Shown here: in pieces, positions 18,029 to 26,559 of the stretch
Numbering within the stretch: position 1 is the first letter of the stretch
How the letters are laid out: the number at the start of each line of letters is the position of its first letter
Assembly (NCBI GenBank): GCA_020347565.1
Contig: CP070732.1
Location: 713,075 to 777,074, forward strand
DNA from: Methanobacteriota archaeon
GTDB lineage: Archaea; Thermoplasmatota; Thermoplasmata; UBA10834
DNA length: 64,000 nt
Direction: 5' to 3'
The notes under the pieces: generated by a model
Seen by the model: the letters and a program-made list of their open reading frames with translations, nothing else
What the model was told of the DNA's origin: nothing
Database searches by the model: none
Made by a program: the position numbers and the translations under genes

Positions 18029-19165
18029 TCAGTTTCCAGTCCACACGGGAGCGGTCCATGCCGTCACTCCCTCAATGTCTCCGTTCAGCGGCGAGGCCGT
18101 CGTCACGCGCACGAAGAAGTACCGTGGCGCGTCATCCCCGCTCAACCGAATATCGAGATTAGTGAACTCGTCGCTGTTCGGGTAGAAGCAGCGGACCGTT
18201 TCGTTGCCGTCCGAGACTATCTCGACCATCGTGATCTCGTCGCCCTTTCCGTCTGGGTCATCAATCTCAATCGAGGCGACGTATTCGGCGTCTCCCGGTC
18301 TCGACAGGTTCGATCCCATCACCTCACCGTTCAAGGTGAAACGGATGTTGAGATTATCATCGAGGGTCGCGTATCCTCGACCCTCCCTCATGGCGTCGTA
18401 CAGGTTCTCCCGTGTGAGGCTCTCTGCGAGCAAGACTGTTCGAATCCCCAATGGCGATATCCAATCTCCATAATGGTCGTCCTCCGTCGCGGTGGGCATC
18501 ACATGCCAGCCGGCATCGAGGGCCTTGACGTAGCTCGGGTCGCGGTAGCCCCAGTTGTAGCACTCAATCATACTCATGCCTGCATCGCGTGTCTCCGTGT
18601 AATAGTCGTACTGGAAGAAGTCCCATATCAGCGGGCACCCGTAGGAGGATGGGTGGTTCCATTGACCAATTGCACCCTGCTCCTGCGTAATCCAGTCGTA
18701 CATCCATGGCATGTAAGAGTAGTCCGTCATACGGTCTCCCTGGTAGTAGGCCTCCGGCGCGAGGCCGGATCGCGGTGCCAGGTTCTCTGAGCCGTATACG
18801 TTCAGCTCGTTTATCCCCGGCAAGTAGTACTCGTACGCCGCCATGCCGATGAACTCTCCGTCTATGGTGTTCCTGTCCGCGGACTCGCGCATGGCCTGCC
18901 ACTCCACTTCCGTCAACGGGAAGTAGTGGTCAGTTATCGCCAGGAAACTGGCGCCCGAAGTCTTTGCCATCTCATAAGCGTCATCGTGCAAGCCCGTGCC
19001 GTCCGAATACGACGTGTGCGAGTGGAGATCGCCGAAGTACAGGTTGTATACGACCTCGGTCCGCTCCGTCTCTATCGCGAGCGCAGCCCCGCAGTAGAAG
19101 CACGGTCCAATCATGACGATTACTATTGCCAAAGACAATACTAGATAGCCCTTTCTTGGCATCAT
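18029..19165 (-). CDS. Exported PHP-domain metallohydrolase (CehA/McbA type)
   Basis: 378 residues with an N-terminal signal peptide or membrane anchor (about 6-30). The PHP metal-binding motif LHSHTSYSDG lies at about residue 47, followed by AITDHYFPLTE and a later EDDHYGD. Such proteins are phosphoesterases or hydrolases using a trinuclear metal site; secreted members are poorly characterised and the substrate here is unknown. The C-terminal 80 residues look like a beta-sandwich. GGGGGGA lies ten bases before the ATG pair. Confidence 0.75.
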   Translation of the reverse strand: MMPRKGYLVLSLAIVIVMIGPCFYCGAALAIETERTEVVYNLYFGDLHSHTSYSDGTGLHDDAYEMAKTSGASFLAITDHYFPLTEVEWQAMRESADRNTIDGEFIGMAAYEYYLPGINELNVYGSENLAPRSGLAPEAYYQGDRMTDYSYMPWMYDWITQEQGAIGQWNHPSSYGCPLIWDFFQYDYYTETRDAGMSMIECYNWGYRDPSYVKALDAGWHVMPTATEDDHYGDWISPLGIRTVLLAESLTRENLYDAMREGRGYATLDDNLNIRFTLNGEVMGSNLSRPGDAEYVASIEIDDPDGKGDEITMVEIVSDGNETVRCFYPNSDEFTNLDIRLSGDDAPRYFFVRVTTASPLNGDIEGVTAWTAPVWTGN

Positions 19166-19427
19166 GTCTAATGAGTCCCCCCAATGCGTCCGCTGGGATA
19201 TACTGACTCCGTTATTTTATGATTACTGACTCGCCCTTGCGGTTTCCCTATTCGACTGTTCTGATACACTCAAGAAACGCGCTTCTAAGCAGCCATGAAT
19301 CGAAGGGTGCGCGGTGCTTCCACGTTTGCGTGACAAACGTGTCGCTGCTGAGATTTAAGAGTAGACTGCTCGCTCGCAGAAGGGCGATTGAATTAAACGG
19401 GGAGCTCGTCGAGAGGCGGAAGGAAAG

Positions 19428-19505
19428 AGTTCGAGAAGGAGTTTAGCTCGGTGCTAAAATCGCGAAATTGAATCATAGCCAGTGTCGGAAGAACGAATCC
19501 GGCTC
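19428..19505 (+). repeat. Dispersed intergenic repeat, copy R9 (best preserved)
   Basis: It has TTCGAGAAGGAG, the perfect hairpin TTTAGCTCGGTGCTAAA, ATCGCGAAATTGAATCATAG, CCAGTGTCGGAAG and GAATCCGGCTC. A tail near 19528-19553 (CTTCTTCTGGAGCCCAATGG) has a counterpart near copy R4, so the full element may reach about 125 bases. It lies in the largest non-coding gap of the window. Confidence 0.8.
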
Positions 19506-19778
19506 TCTATTACAGGTAGAGAGTTTCCGGACTTCTTCTGGAGCCCAATGGCATGCGGAGAGAGATCCACAACTCATGGGGATGGCCTTGAGGCTCAATA
19601 GGAGAAGGCAGACAGTGCCTCAACGAGTGTTTGAACTCTTCTTGGAATCTAGACGTCCCCGCCAGCTGCCCGCCCGATATCGTCGAAACGCCGCACGACT
19701 GTGAGCCACTTCGAAGGGGATGTGAGAGAGATGTCAACCATCGGATCCCTCCCCATCGTGGAACGAGGAGCACGGCGG
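19506..19778. other. Non-coding stretch between repeat R9 and nspC
   Basis: I see no gene here. Apart from the repeat tail near 19528-19553, the sequence has no recognisable element. It lies beyond the 3' end of nspC and may include decayed DNA. Confidence 0.4.
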
Positions 19779-20933
19779 TCAGGAGAGACGAGACGCGAAA
19801 TCCTCGTAGCTTGGCCTGCGGACGATTCTGACCTCGTCCGATCCGGTCAGCACCACGATAGCTGGCAACGGTATGCCGTTGAACGAGTTGTTGCTGACGA
19901 CGGAGTAGGAGGCAAGGTCCGAGAACATGACCTTCGATCCGCGCTGCAACGGCTCCTCGAAAGAGAAGTCTCCCAGTATGTCTCCTGAGAGACAGCTGCG
20001 GCTGGCCAGCCGATACGTGTGCTTCAGCTTGCCAGGCTCGTCCCCTCCGACGGCTTCCAGCTTGTACGACGTCATGAGAACGTCTTGGACATGAGCCCAG
20101 GCGGATATGTCCAAGATGGCGATGTCCATCTCGTTGTGGACGATATCCAGCACCGTCGCCATCAGGACGCCTGCATCGAACGCAACGGCCTCTCCCGGCT
20201 CCATGTAGACGTCAACGCCGTGTTCCGCCCGGAAATCGGATATCACCCTGCACAGCCGGTCGACATCGTAGTCGGGGGCGGTTATGAGCTGTCCCCCGCC
20301 GAAGTTGACCCACTCGACCTTCGAGAGATGGCGTCCGAACTTCTCCTCGACGACCTTGAGCAGCTTCTCCAGCGAGACGGAATCCTGCTGACAAAGCGCG
20401 TGGAAGTGAAGCCCTTCGATCCCATCTGGGACGCTCTTGAGGTCATCCGCCTTCACCCCAAAACGGCTGTATCTCGCGCACGGGTCCCACAGGCCGATGG
20501 ATATCTCCGAGTACTCGGGATTTATGCGTATGCCGCAGCTTATCTCCCGCGGACACTCCTCCACGAGAGGGCGGAGTCTTTCCCATTGAGCGAGTGAGTT
20601 GAACACGATGTGGTCCGACAGCTCCAGGAGCCCTCGAAACTCGAGGTCGTCATATGCGGGGGCGAACGCGTGGACTTCCTTCCGGAACTCCTCCTTTCCG
20701 AGACGGGCTTCGTACAGCCCACTCGCACACGTCCCTTGGAGGTACCTGCCGATCAACGGAAACAGGTCAGGTACGGTGAAGCCCTTCAGCGCCATCAGTA
20801 TCTTGCATCCGGTCGCATCCTGGATTCTACCGAGGATCTGACAATTCTCCTCGATTGCCCGCTCGTCGATGATGTAGCACGGAGAAGGGACCTCAGCGAG
20901 CATATTCTCCTGAAATCTGGCTGTCCGTTGCAT
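19779..20933 (-). CDS. nspC: Carboxynorspermidine decarboxylase
   Basis: 384 residues, a PLP fold-type III decarboxylase that makes norspermidine or spermidine from the carboxylated form. The N-terminus PSPCYIIDERAIEEN and the PLP lysine in KILMALKGF are typical, as are HALCQQDS and the late Cys region SCLSGDILGDF. The partner carboxynorspermidine dehydrogenase is not in the window. A nearer ATG at 20903 has an AGGAG close by and could be the true start. The pathway is mostly bacterial, so this lineage may make spermidine by this alternative route. Confidence 0.88.
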   Translation of the reverse strand: MQRTARFQENMLAEVPSPCYIIDERAIEENCQILGRIQDATGCKILMALKGFTVPDLFPLIGRYLQGTCASGLYEARLGKEEFRKEVHAFAPAYDDLEFRGLLELSDHIVFNSLAQWERLRPLVEECPREISCGIRINPEYSEISIGLWDPCARYSRFGVKADDLKSVPDGIEGLHFHALCQQDSVSLEKLLKVVEEKFGRHLSKVEWVNFGGGQLITAPDYDVDRLCRVISDFRAEHGVDVYMEPGEAVAFDAGVLMATVLDIVHNEMDIAILDISAWAHVQDVLMTSYKLEAVGGDEPGKLKHTYRLASRSCLSGDILGDFSFEEPLQRGSKVMFSDLASYSVVSNNSFNGIPLPAIVVLTGSDEVRIVRRPSYEDFASRLS

Positions 20934-21231
20934 GGCGGGACGTAGGCGCTCTCACCCCAAAAGGGTTACTGACGGCGCCGTGGAAACTGCGAGAGACTAG
21001 CGCAGATGCGGACCCCTGCGGCCGGTTCTGGCTACACGGGCATTGCGCGGGAGGGATTGAGACCGTGGAACACGACATCTATCGGCACGAGTGAGAGCGA
21101 TGCGACCGACTTCGCCTTCTTGGCAACCTCTGCCGCCGCAGCGCTCCTGTATGTCTTCTTGCGTGGGAACCTCGGCCTCCACCGTTCGAGCAACCGGACT
21201 CTCAGATGACCGACCGGTGGCCGATGAGAGC
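20934..21231. other. Intergenic region, possible small ORF
   Basis: 298 bases without a clear gene. A - strand reading frame ending at 21032 has codon use that looks partly coding (an Ala/Lys-rich stretch), but it has no ribosome binding site and no family I recognise. The right-hand part lies just downstream of the glycosyltransferase gene. Confidence 0.3.
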
Positions 21232-22671
21232 TCACCTGAGGTAGAACGACACGGGCTCTATGCCTTCCTGGAAGAGATCGAGCGCGGCGCCACCGGAAGC
21301 CGTGACGTAGGACGGGTCGATCAGCGTGTAGCCGTGGGATTCAAGAAACCCTGGCAGCCCTTCGAAATCATTCAGATGGTAGCATACCACGACGGCTGCG
21401 ACGTCGTACTGGACCACGGCCGTCCTGACGGTGTCGAACGTGAGCTCAGGGTATTGCCTGTGGGCGACATTTACCATCTCAGGCGGCACGCGGCGATCGG
21501 CGTAGGCAGCGATTAGCGGGTCGCCGCAGATGACCCAATCGTCCTCATCCGTGAGCTCCGCAAGCGCGCGACCGTACACGATCTGTATCGGCTCGTCCTG
21601 CAGTAGCAGGCCGTAAACCGACAGCCCGCCCGAGACCGCGAGGGAGGCAACTAGGATAGCGATTGCCGCCTTTGCGCCTCGTGACAGTTTCGACACAATC
21701 AGCGGCTTACCCTCGCTGCAGGTGATGCTTTTCGGTCCACGCTCACGTGCCACCACGACGCCTGCTAGTATCGCGAGCGCCGGGCTCGCCAAGGCCATGT
21801 GGTGAAGGAACACGAGCGGCTGCACGACCATGAACAGGAGGACTGCGAATGTCACGGAAAGGAGCAGCCTCTCAGCAGGGCCAGCCCGCCACAGTGCCTT
21901 CGCGCGAACGAGCGGGAGAGCGTATGCGATACAGAGGCCGAAGAACGCCACGACAGACAGCTTGAGGAAGGCGTCGAACGTCCTGTGGCCCTGGTTGAAG
22001 ACCATGCCCTCGAGCATATCCGAGGGACCGAGTAGCAGGAGCAGCGCGACCATCGGAACGCAGGCGGATGCGACCAGAGCGACCGTGGCGACGGCGGACG
22101 TCCTGACATCGCTTCTCCTCGAGGCCGTCTCGAGGACGATGAACAACAGCATTCCGGCCAACCCGACGACGCCCAGGAGCTTCACCGACGCGGAGAGGCC
22201 CATGAGCAAGCCCGAGGCGACGAGATAGGGCAGCCTGTTGCCATGCTGGTACATGATGAACGCGAGCAAGGACACGGCCAACACGGAAGCCGCGAGGGCG
22301 TCGAGCGAGAAGAGCCTCGACTCCCGGAGGAATGTGAAGTCGACCGCGAGCAGCGCTCCTGTGACGAGCATCGCCCCGGCCCCTGCCATCCGTCGCGAGG
22401 CGTACATGCAGCTCCCTATCGCAAGCATCGAGAAGACCACCGTCAGCGCTCTCAGCGACACGACGTCCCCCCAGGCGACCGCACCCATCAGAAACGCTCC
22501 GGGCGCTTGGTCGCACGGGAGCTCGGCATAGAGGTCGTAGCCCTCGGAGAGCATGAGCACGCGCTCGGCCATCACCCCCTCGTCGACGCCGTTGTTGGAG
22601 AAGCTCCACTCGAGGTGGTAGACCCGCAGCGCCAGCGCGGCCACGACGATGAATAGCGTCAGTATCAGCAC
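21232..22671 (-). CDS. GT-C family membrane glycosyltransferase (PMT/ArnT-like)
   Basis: About 479 residues with roughly ten membrane spans and the first-loop acidic motif NNGVDEGVMAERV seen in lipid-linked-sugar-dependent glycosyltransferases of family 39. A short soluble C-terminal domain (about 370-479) follows. It probably moves a sugar from a polyprenyl phosphate to a lipid or protein on the outer face. The called GTG start lacks a good ribosome binding site; GGAGGG lies upstream before an in-frame ATT, which would add a cytoplasmic tail with RRR before the first span. It lies 121 bases after the geranylgeranyl reductase gene on the same strand, so it may take part in polar-lipid head-group or surface glycosylation. 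Confidence 0.75.
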   Translation of the reverse strand: MLILTLFIVVAALALRVYHLEWSFSNNGVDEGVMAERVLMLSEGYDLYAELPCDQAPGAFLMGAVAWGDVVSLRALTVVFSMLAIGSCMYASRRMAGAGAMLVTGALLAVDFTFLRESRLFSLDALAASVLAVSLLAFIMYQHGNRLPYLVASGLLMGLSASVKLLGVVGLAGMLLFIVLETASRRSDVRTSAVATVALVASACVPMVALLLLLGPSDMLEGMVFNQGHRTFDAFLKLSVVAFFGLCIAYALPLVRAKALWRAGPAERLLLSVTFAVLLFMVVQPLVFLHHMALASPALAILAGVVVARERGPKSITCSEGKPLIVSKLSRGAKAAIAILVASLAVSGGLSVYGLLLQDEPIQIVYGRALAELTDEDDWVICGDPLIAAYADRRVPPEMVNVAHRQYPELTFDTVRTAVVQYDVAAVVVCYHLNDFEGLPGFLESHGYTLIDPSYVTASGGAALDLFQEGIEPVSFYLR

Positions 22672-22792
22672 GCGACGACGGCAGAGCGCGCTTGTCGCTG
22701 CATCAGACGACCGAATGCCTATCGTCCCTCCTCTACACGGACAGAATGGCTGGCAAGGCTATGATACTAACGGCACAAGTGCTGGGGAGCGT

Positions 22793-23977
22793 TCACAGGA
22801 GCTCCTGGAACTCCTTGACGAGGTCAGGATGTCTGCTCTCGACCGCTTTCAGTATCGCCAGCGTGGACATCTTCTCCACGCCGACCTCGTTGAGCGTCTC
22901 GATGACCTTGTCAAACGTCTCGTCGGAGAGCGTCACGAGCTTCTCCTTCGCCATCCAGTTCCTGTAGAGGTGGTCCTCGAGCAGATCGCGCCAGCCGTTC
23001 TCGTACCGCTCAAGCGACTTCGTGCTGAAGTCGCCCTCCCGCGTCGCATTGGCGAGCGTCTCGCCCGCCACCTTGCCCGCCTTGCAGCTGTTGGATATGC
23101 CCCCACCCGTGATCGGGTCTATCTGCCTCGCGGAGTCGCCGACGAGCAGCACGCCATCGCCGACGGTCCTGTCGATCGGGGCGCACACCGAGACGGCGCC
23201 GCTGACGATGTCGAGAGGCCTGCCTTTCCTCAGCCCCGGCTGGCTCTCGATGAACCTGTCCAGGTAGGCCTTGACCTCTCCGGGATCGTTGAGCCGCGAG
23301 AGCTGGACGCCCAGACCCACGTTCGCCGTCTCCTCGTCCTTGGGGAACATCCAAACGTAGCCTCCGGGCGCGACACTTCCCAGGTAGAACTGGCAGTACT
23401 CGTGCTCCTGCTCTATGTTCGTGAGTCTGTACTGGAGGCAAGTGGTTATGTCCTTGGCGGCGAGCGACGTCTCGATGCCCGCCCAGCGGCCGACCTGCGA
23501 TTCGAACCCGTCCGCGCCGACCACGCAGCCGCAGCGTATCTCCTCGGTCTCGCCGAACGACCTCGCCTTCACGCCCACGACCCTGTCGCCCTCCCGGATG
23601 AGACCCAGCGCCGAGGTCTTGAGCCTCAAGTCGGCGCCAGCCCTGATGGCATACCTCGCGAGGAGCTTGTCGAAGAACACGCGGTCGAGGACGATGCCGA
23701 CCTCGTTCCCAGCCATCTTCTCGGAGAGGTAGAACGGCGTGCCGTTGGGCGCGACCAGCTTCGCGCCCTTGACCTCGCAGGCGACGCTCTTCGAGTCGAG
23801 CCTGATGTCGACGGAGTCGAGCCACGAGCGGGATATGCCCTCACCGCATCGCACCGGCGAGCCTATCTCCTGCCGCTTCTCGATGATCAGTACGCGAGCG
23901 CCGTTCTGGGCAGCCCATCTGGCTGTCGACGTCCCCGCCGGTCCAGCGCCGACGACGACGATGTCGTAGTCACCCAT
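22793..23977 (-). CDS. Geranylgeranyl reductase family flavoprotein
   Basis: About 394 residues with an N-terminal Rossmann FAD site (VVVGAGPAGTSTARWAAQNG) and the later VGDSARQIDPITGGGI block of this family. Members saturate the double bonds of archaeal di- and tetraether isoprenoid chains. Its ATG at 23977 overlaps the ferredoxin stop by eight bases, and the ferredoxin is in turn eleven bases after tes. The three genes therefore form one operon that makes saturated tetraether membrane lipids, with the ferredoxin as the likely electron donor. Confidence 0.92.
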   Translation of the reverse strand: MGDYDIVVVGAGPAGTSTARWAAQNGARVLIIEKRQEIGSPVRCGEGISRSWLDSVDIRLDSKSVACEVKGAKLVAPNGTPFYLSEKMAGNEVGIVLDRVFFDKLLARYAIRAGADLRLKTSALGLIREGDRVVGVKARSFGETEEIRCGCVVGADGFESQVGRWAGIETSLAAKDITTCLQYRLTNIEQEHEYCQFYLGSVAPGGYVWMFPKDEETANVGLGVQLSRLNDPGEVKAYLDRFIESQPGLRKGRPLDIVSGAVSVCAPIDRTVGDGVLLVGDSARQIDPITGGGISNSCKAGKVAGETLANATREGDFSTKSLERYENGWRDLLEDHLYRNWMAKEKLVTLSDETFDKVIETLNEVGVEKMSTLAILKAVESRHPDLVKEFQELL

Positions 23978-24173
23978 CGTCACACGCCCCCTTAGGCATG
24001 ATGGCGCCGACCGGGCAGACCTTGGTGCACCTCTTGCAGAGCGTGCACTCTTCCCCGAACTCCAGCACGACCTCGTTCAGGTACATCGAGTTGGACGGGC
24101 ACGAGCCGACGCACGCCCCGCAGTGCAGGCATTTGCCGACATCGGCGCACAGACGCTCCCCCTTCTGTTCCAT
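23970..24173 (-). CDS. 2[4Fe-4S] ferredoxin
   Basis: 67 residues with two complete cluster motifs, CLHCGACVGSCP and CTLCKRCTKVCP. It is a small electron carrier. Its place between tes and geranylgeranyl reductase, with eleven bases and an eight-base overlap, suggests that it feeds electrons to the radical SAM enzyme, the reductase, or both. Confidence 0.92.
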   Translation of the reverse strand: MEQKGERLCADVGKCLHCGACVGSCPSNSMYLNEVVLEFGEECTLCKRCTKVCPVGAIMPKGACDDG

Positions 24174-24184
24174 CGATCCTCACC

Positions 24185-25738
24185 TCAGGTGTACTCCGCA
24201 CCGTGCCGCTTCCTCCACTCCTCGATGGGAATGGAGAACTCCTTCTCGACAGCCGTCCGGTAGACCGGCCCCGAGTTGTACGCGCAGAACGGTATGATCC
24301 TCCCGTCGGGAGTGGTGTAGTGTATCATGCACCTCTTCACGCGCTCGATATCGTAGTTGTACGAGTCCATGAAGTGCATCGCGCCGACGTACATCATCTG
24401 CCAGCTGAACTTCGCCAGCTCGGACTTGGTCTCCTCCGAGAGGACGCCCCGGAGCGACTTCAGGAACTGGACTGAGCTCATGCCGTCCGGCATCTCGTCC
24501 TTCCTGAGGTACTTCTTGAGGAGGCTGAACGCCTTCATCTTGCCGAGGAACTTCACCTTCCTCCCCTCCGTCCGCTTGGCCAGCTCGTACATCTCGTGGA
24601 AGAGCGGCTCGACGTCCACGAACCTCGTGACCGGGATGATGTTGTCCGGGTCCTTGACGAAGAGATACGTCGCTATGCCGCAATGGACGTGCGTCGTGAG
24701 CGTCACCTTGTTGTCTCCGTACAGCGCCTGCCACAGCTCGGATATCGCCGACACGGTCGGCACGGGGTACCAGTCCGTCGTCCTGATCTTACCCCCCGAC
24801 TGACGCTCCATGTCCTTAGCGAGGTCGGGCAGTGTGTACCTGCCCTTCTCGAGCTCCTCGCTCGTGCACCTTCCCGTGAAGGCTACGGGCTGGTAGTTGA
24901 CGCCTCTGACAACATCCATGTTCTCGAGCGCGTAGTGGAGTATGGGCCAAACCTGATCGTCGTTCACGCCCCTGACTATCGTCGGGACGAACACGATCGA
25001 GGACGGGCCCGTCACCTGCCTGAAGTTCTCGATCACCTTCTTCTTGACGTCGAGTAGGTCCCGCCCTCGGGCACGCTCGTATATCTCCCGCCTCATCCCG
25101 TCGAACTGGAGGTAGAGCGTGTTGAGCCCGGCCGCACTCGCCTTCTGGCAGAAGTCAACGCTCTCAGCGAACTTGATGCCGTTCGTCGCCGCCTGCACCT
25201 GGGCGAAGCCCATGTCCCTCGCGGCCGCGATCGCGTCCAGGAACCTCGGATATATCGTCGGCTCCCCGCCCGAGAACTGCACCGCTGGGCACGGAACCGG
25301 CCTCTCGTCCCTTACGACCCTGAGCATCTTGAGCACCGTGTCGTAGTCCGGCTCGAACACGTATCCTGCGGCGTTGGCGTTGGCGAAGCATATGGGGCAC
25401 TTAAGGTTGCACCTGTTCGTGAGGTCCACGTTCGCGAGGCCCGTGTGGCTCAGATGCAGGTCGCATAGTCCGCAGTCGAACGGACATTTCTTCGCGCCCG
25501 TTATCGCCGGGTTGCGCACGCCCACGCCGTCCTTCGCCCACGACTCGACGCGCAGGTACATCTCGGCATCGGACCACACGACATCGCTGAAGCTGCCGTG
25601 ATCTGCGCAGGTCTTCTCAATCACCACCTTTCCGTCCTTCTCACGTATGGTCGCATTGATGATGGCGAGGCACTCCGGGCAAAGGCTCTCAGTCGTCTTC
25701 GGAAGGCCGGATGGCACGGCGCTCTCTCTGGTGAGCAT
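24185..25738 (-). CDS. tes: Tetraether lipid synthase (radical SAM)
   Basis: 517 residues. The radical SAM site is C110-x3-C114-x2-C117 in NRCNLKCPICF. Further Cys sets lie upstream at C20/C23/C44 and C85/C89/C92 (CPFDCGLCDLH), as expected for the extra metal sites of this family. SGGEPTIYP follows at about 157. Tes (MJ0619-type) joins the ends of two archaeol chains to make membrane-spanning tetraethers (caldarchaeol, GDGT). It is the first gene of the operon tes-ferredoxin-geranylgeranyl reductase. The promoter is shared with a divergent TrmB-like regulator gene. The family call rests on sequence pattern and context. Confidence 0.88.
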   Translation of the reverse strand: MLTRESAVPSGLPKTTESLCPECLAIINATIREKDGKVVIEKTCADHGSFSDVVWSDAEMYLRVESWAKDGVGVRNPAITGAKKCPFDCGLCDLHLSHTGLANVDLTNRCNLKCPICFANANAAGYVFEPDYDTVLKMLRVVRDERPVPCPAVQFSGGEPTIYPRFLDAIAAARDMGFAQVQAATNGIKFAESVDFCQKASAAGLNTLYLQFDGMRREIYERARGRDLLDVKKKVIENFRQVTGPSSIVFVPTIVRGVNDDQVWPILHYALENMDVVRGVNYQPVAFTGRCTSEELEKGRYTLPDLAKDMERQSGGKIRTTDWYPVPTVSAISELWQALYGDNKVTLTTHVHCGIATYLFVKDPDNIIPVTRFVDVEPLFHEMYELAKRTEGRKVKFLGKMKAFSLLKKYLRKDEMPDGMSSVQFLKSLRGVLSEETKSELAKFSWQMMYVGAMHFMDSYNYDIERVKRCMIHYTTPDGRIIPFCAYNSGPVYRTAVEKEFSIPIEEWRKRHGAEYT

Positions 25739-25779
25739 GGGTGATCCCAGTCCTCGGAGGTTTATTCTTAGCGATTCAT

Positions 25780-25790
25780 TTAAATTTTAT
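25780..25790. promoter_or_regulatory. Shared AT-rich TATA region of the divergent tes and regulator promoters
   Basis: The stretch TTTAAATTTTA reads as a TATA box on both strands. For the + strand regulator gene the expected start of transcription, about 25 bases on, falls at the ATG (25810), so that mRNA would be leaderless. For tes it leaves a short leader before 25738. Confidence 0.6.
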
Positions 25791-25807
25791 GTAGCGGATA
25801 CCGCTAC
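25791..25807. promoter_or_regulatory. Perfect 17-bp palindrome, likely operator
   Basis: GTAGCGGATACCGCTAC: two perfect 7-base arms around ATA, placed between the TATA box and the ATG of the TrmB-like gene. Binding here would block the regulator's own transcription start, and on the other side it lies just upstream of the tes TATA box. I found no second copy with both arms in this window. Confidence 0.65.
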
Positions 25808-25809
25808 AA

Positions 25810-26559
25810 ATGGAGCTGAAAACCATCGTTCAGAGCACCGGAAGGGACGTCGACGCCCTCCTCCGGGAGTACGAGAGCATATCCAGCACCCTCAGGGCCA
25901 TAGGCCTGTCGGAGTACGAATCGCGCGCCTATCTCGCGCTGGTCGCCTCGGGCTCATCATCCGCCTCGTTTGTAGCTGAGACCGGGCAGATTCCGCGGAC
26001 ATCTGCGTACCGCATCCTCCGCGCTTTGGAGCGGAAGGGCTTCGCGAGGTCCAAGGAGGGAAGGCCCATGACCTTCACGCCGGCCGACCCGTCGGCCCTC
26101 GGCGACAGATATGCGAACGAGATCAGGGAGGCGTTCTCCAAGATCGAGTCTCTGAAGGATGTGCTCTCGACGAGGGGGATACCGCAGCTGGTTTACACCA
26201 TCCTCGGGAAGGACCGCGTCTTCGAGAAGATCGGGGAGATGCTGGACCGGGCGGAGCACACATTCGTCATATCGTCGCCGTCCATCGCAGAGTTCAGGCG
26301 GCGCCTGGGCAAGAAGTTCACGAAGGCTATATCGAGGGGCGTACAGGTGACGGTGATAACCAGCCCTTTCGTCAAGGTGCCGGAGCACGTGAAGGTGATC
26401 AGGCGTCACGGGCTGATAGCGACGGACGTGATCGCCGATGCGAGCAACGCCCTCCTCGCCGCGCCCGACCTGTCGGCGTGCGGGTACACGGACAACGAGG
26501 CGTTGTCGGAGCATCTCCAGGACTTCCTCCGCATCATGTCCGAGAGCGACGGAGGTTGA
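25810..26559 (+). CDS. TrmB-family transcriptional regulator
   Basis: 249 residues. An N-terminal winged helix-turn-helix (about 34-85, LSEYESRAYLALVASGSSSA then RILRALERKGFA) is typical of TrmB. A C-terminal sensor domain of about 150 residues follows (SSPSIAEFRRRLGKKFTKAI), similar to the phospholipase-D-like part of short TrmB proteins without the sugar-binding extension. It is divergent from the tes operon with a palindrome between them, so I infer that it regulates itself and possibly membrane lipid synthesis. The 3' end overlaps the convergent antiporter gene by 26 bases. Confidence 0.82.
   Translation: MELKTIVQSTGRDVDALLREYESISSTLRAIGLSEYESRAYLALVASGSSSASFVAETGQIPRTSAYRILRALERKGFARSKEGRPMTFTPADPSALGDRYANEIREAFSKIESLKDVLSTRGIPQLVYTILGKDRVFEKIGEMLDRAEHTFVISSPSIAEFRRRLGKKFTKAISRGVQVTVITSPFVKVPEHVKVIRRHGLIATDVIADASNALLAAPDLSACGYTDNEALSEHLQDFLRIMSESDGG

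Noticed and set aside
2806..19505. CRISPR array or tandem repeat
   Set aside because: The copies are kilobases apart with genes in between and unequal in sequence; no regular spacers or cas genes are present.
23509..23525. GATTCGAACC-like sequence resembling a tRNA T-loop
   Set aside because: It lies inside the geranylgeranyl reductase gene, and no acceptor or anticodon stem can be built around it.
22649..23995. A 448-codon open frame on the + strand opposite geranylgeranyl reductase
   Set aside because: It mirrors a clear reductase gene; its translation shows no family pattern.
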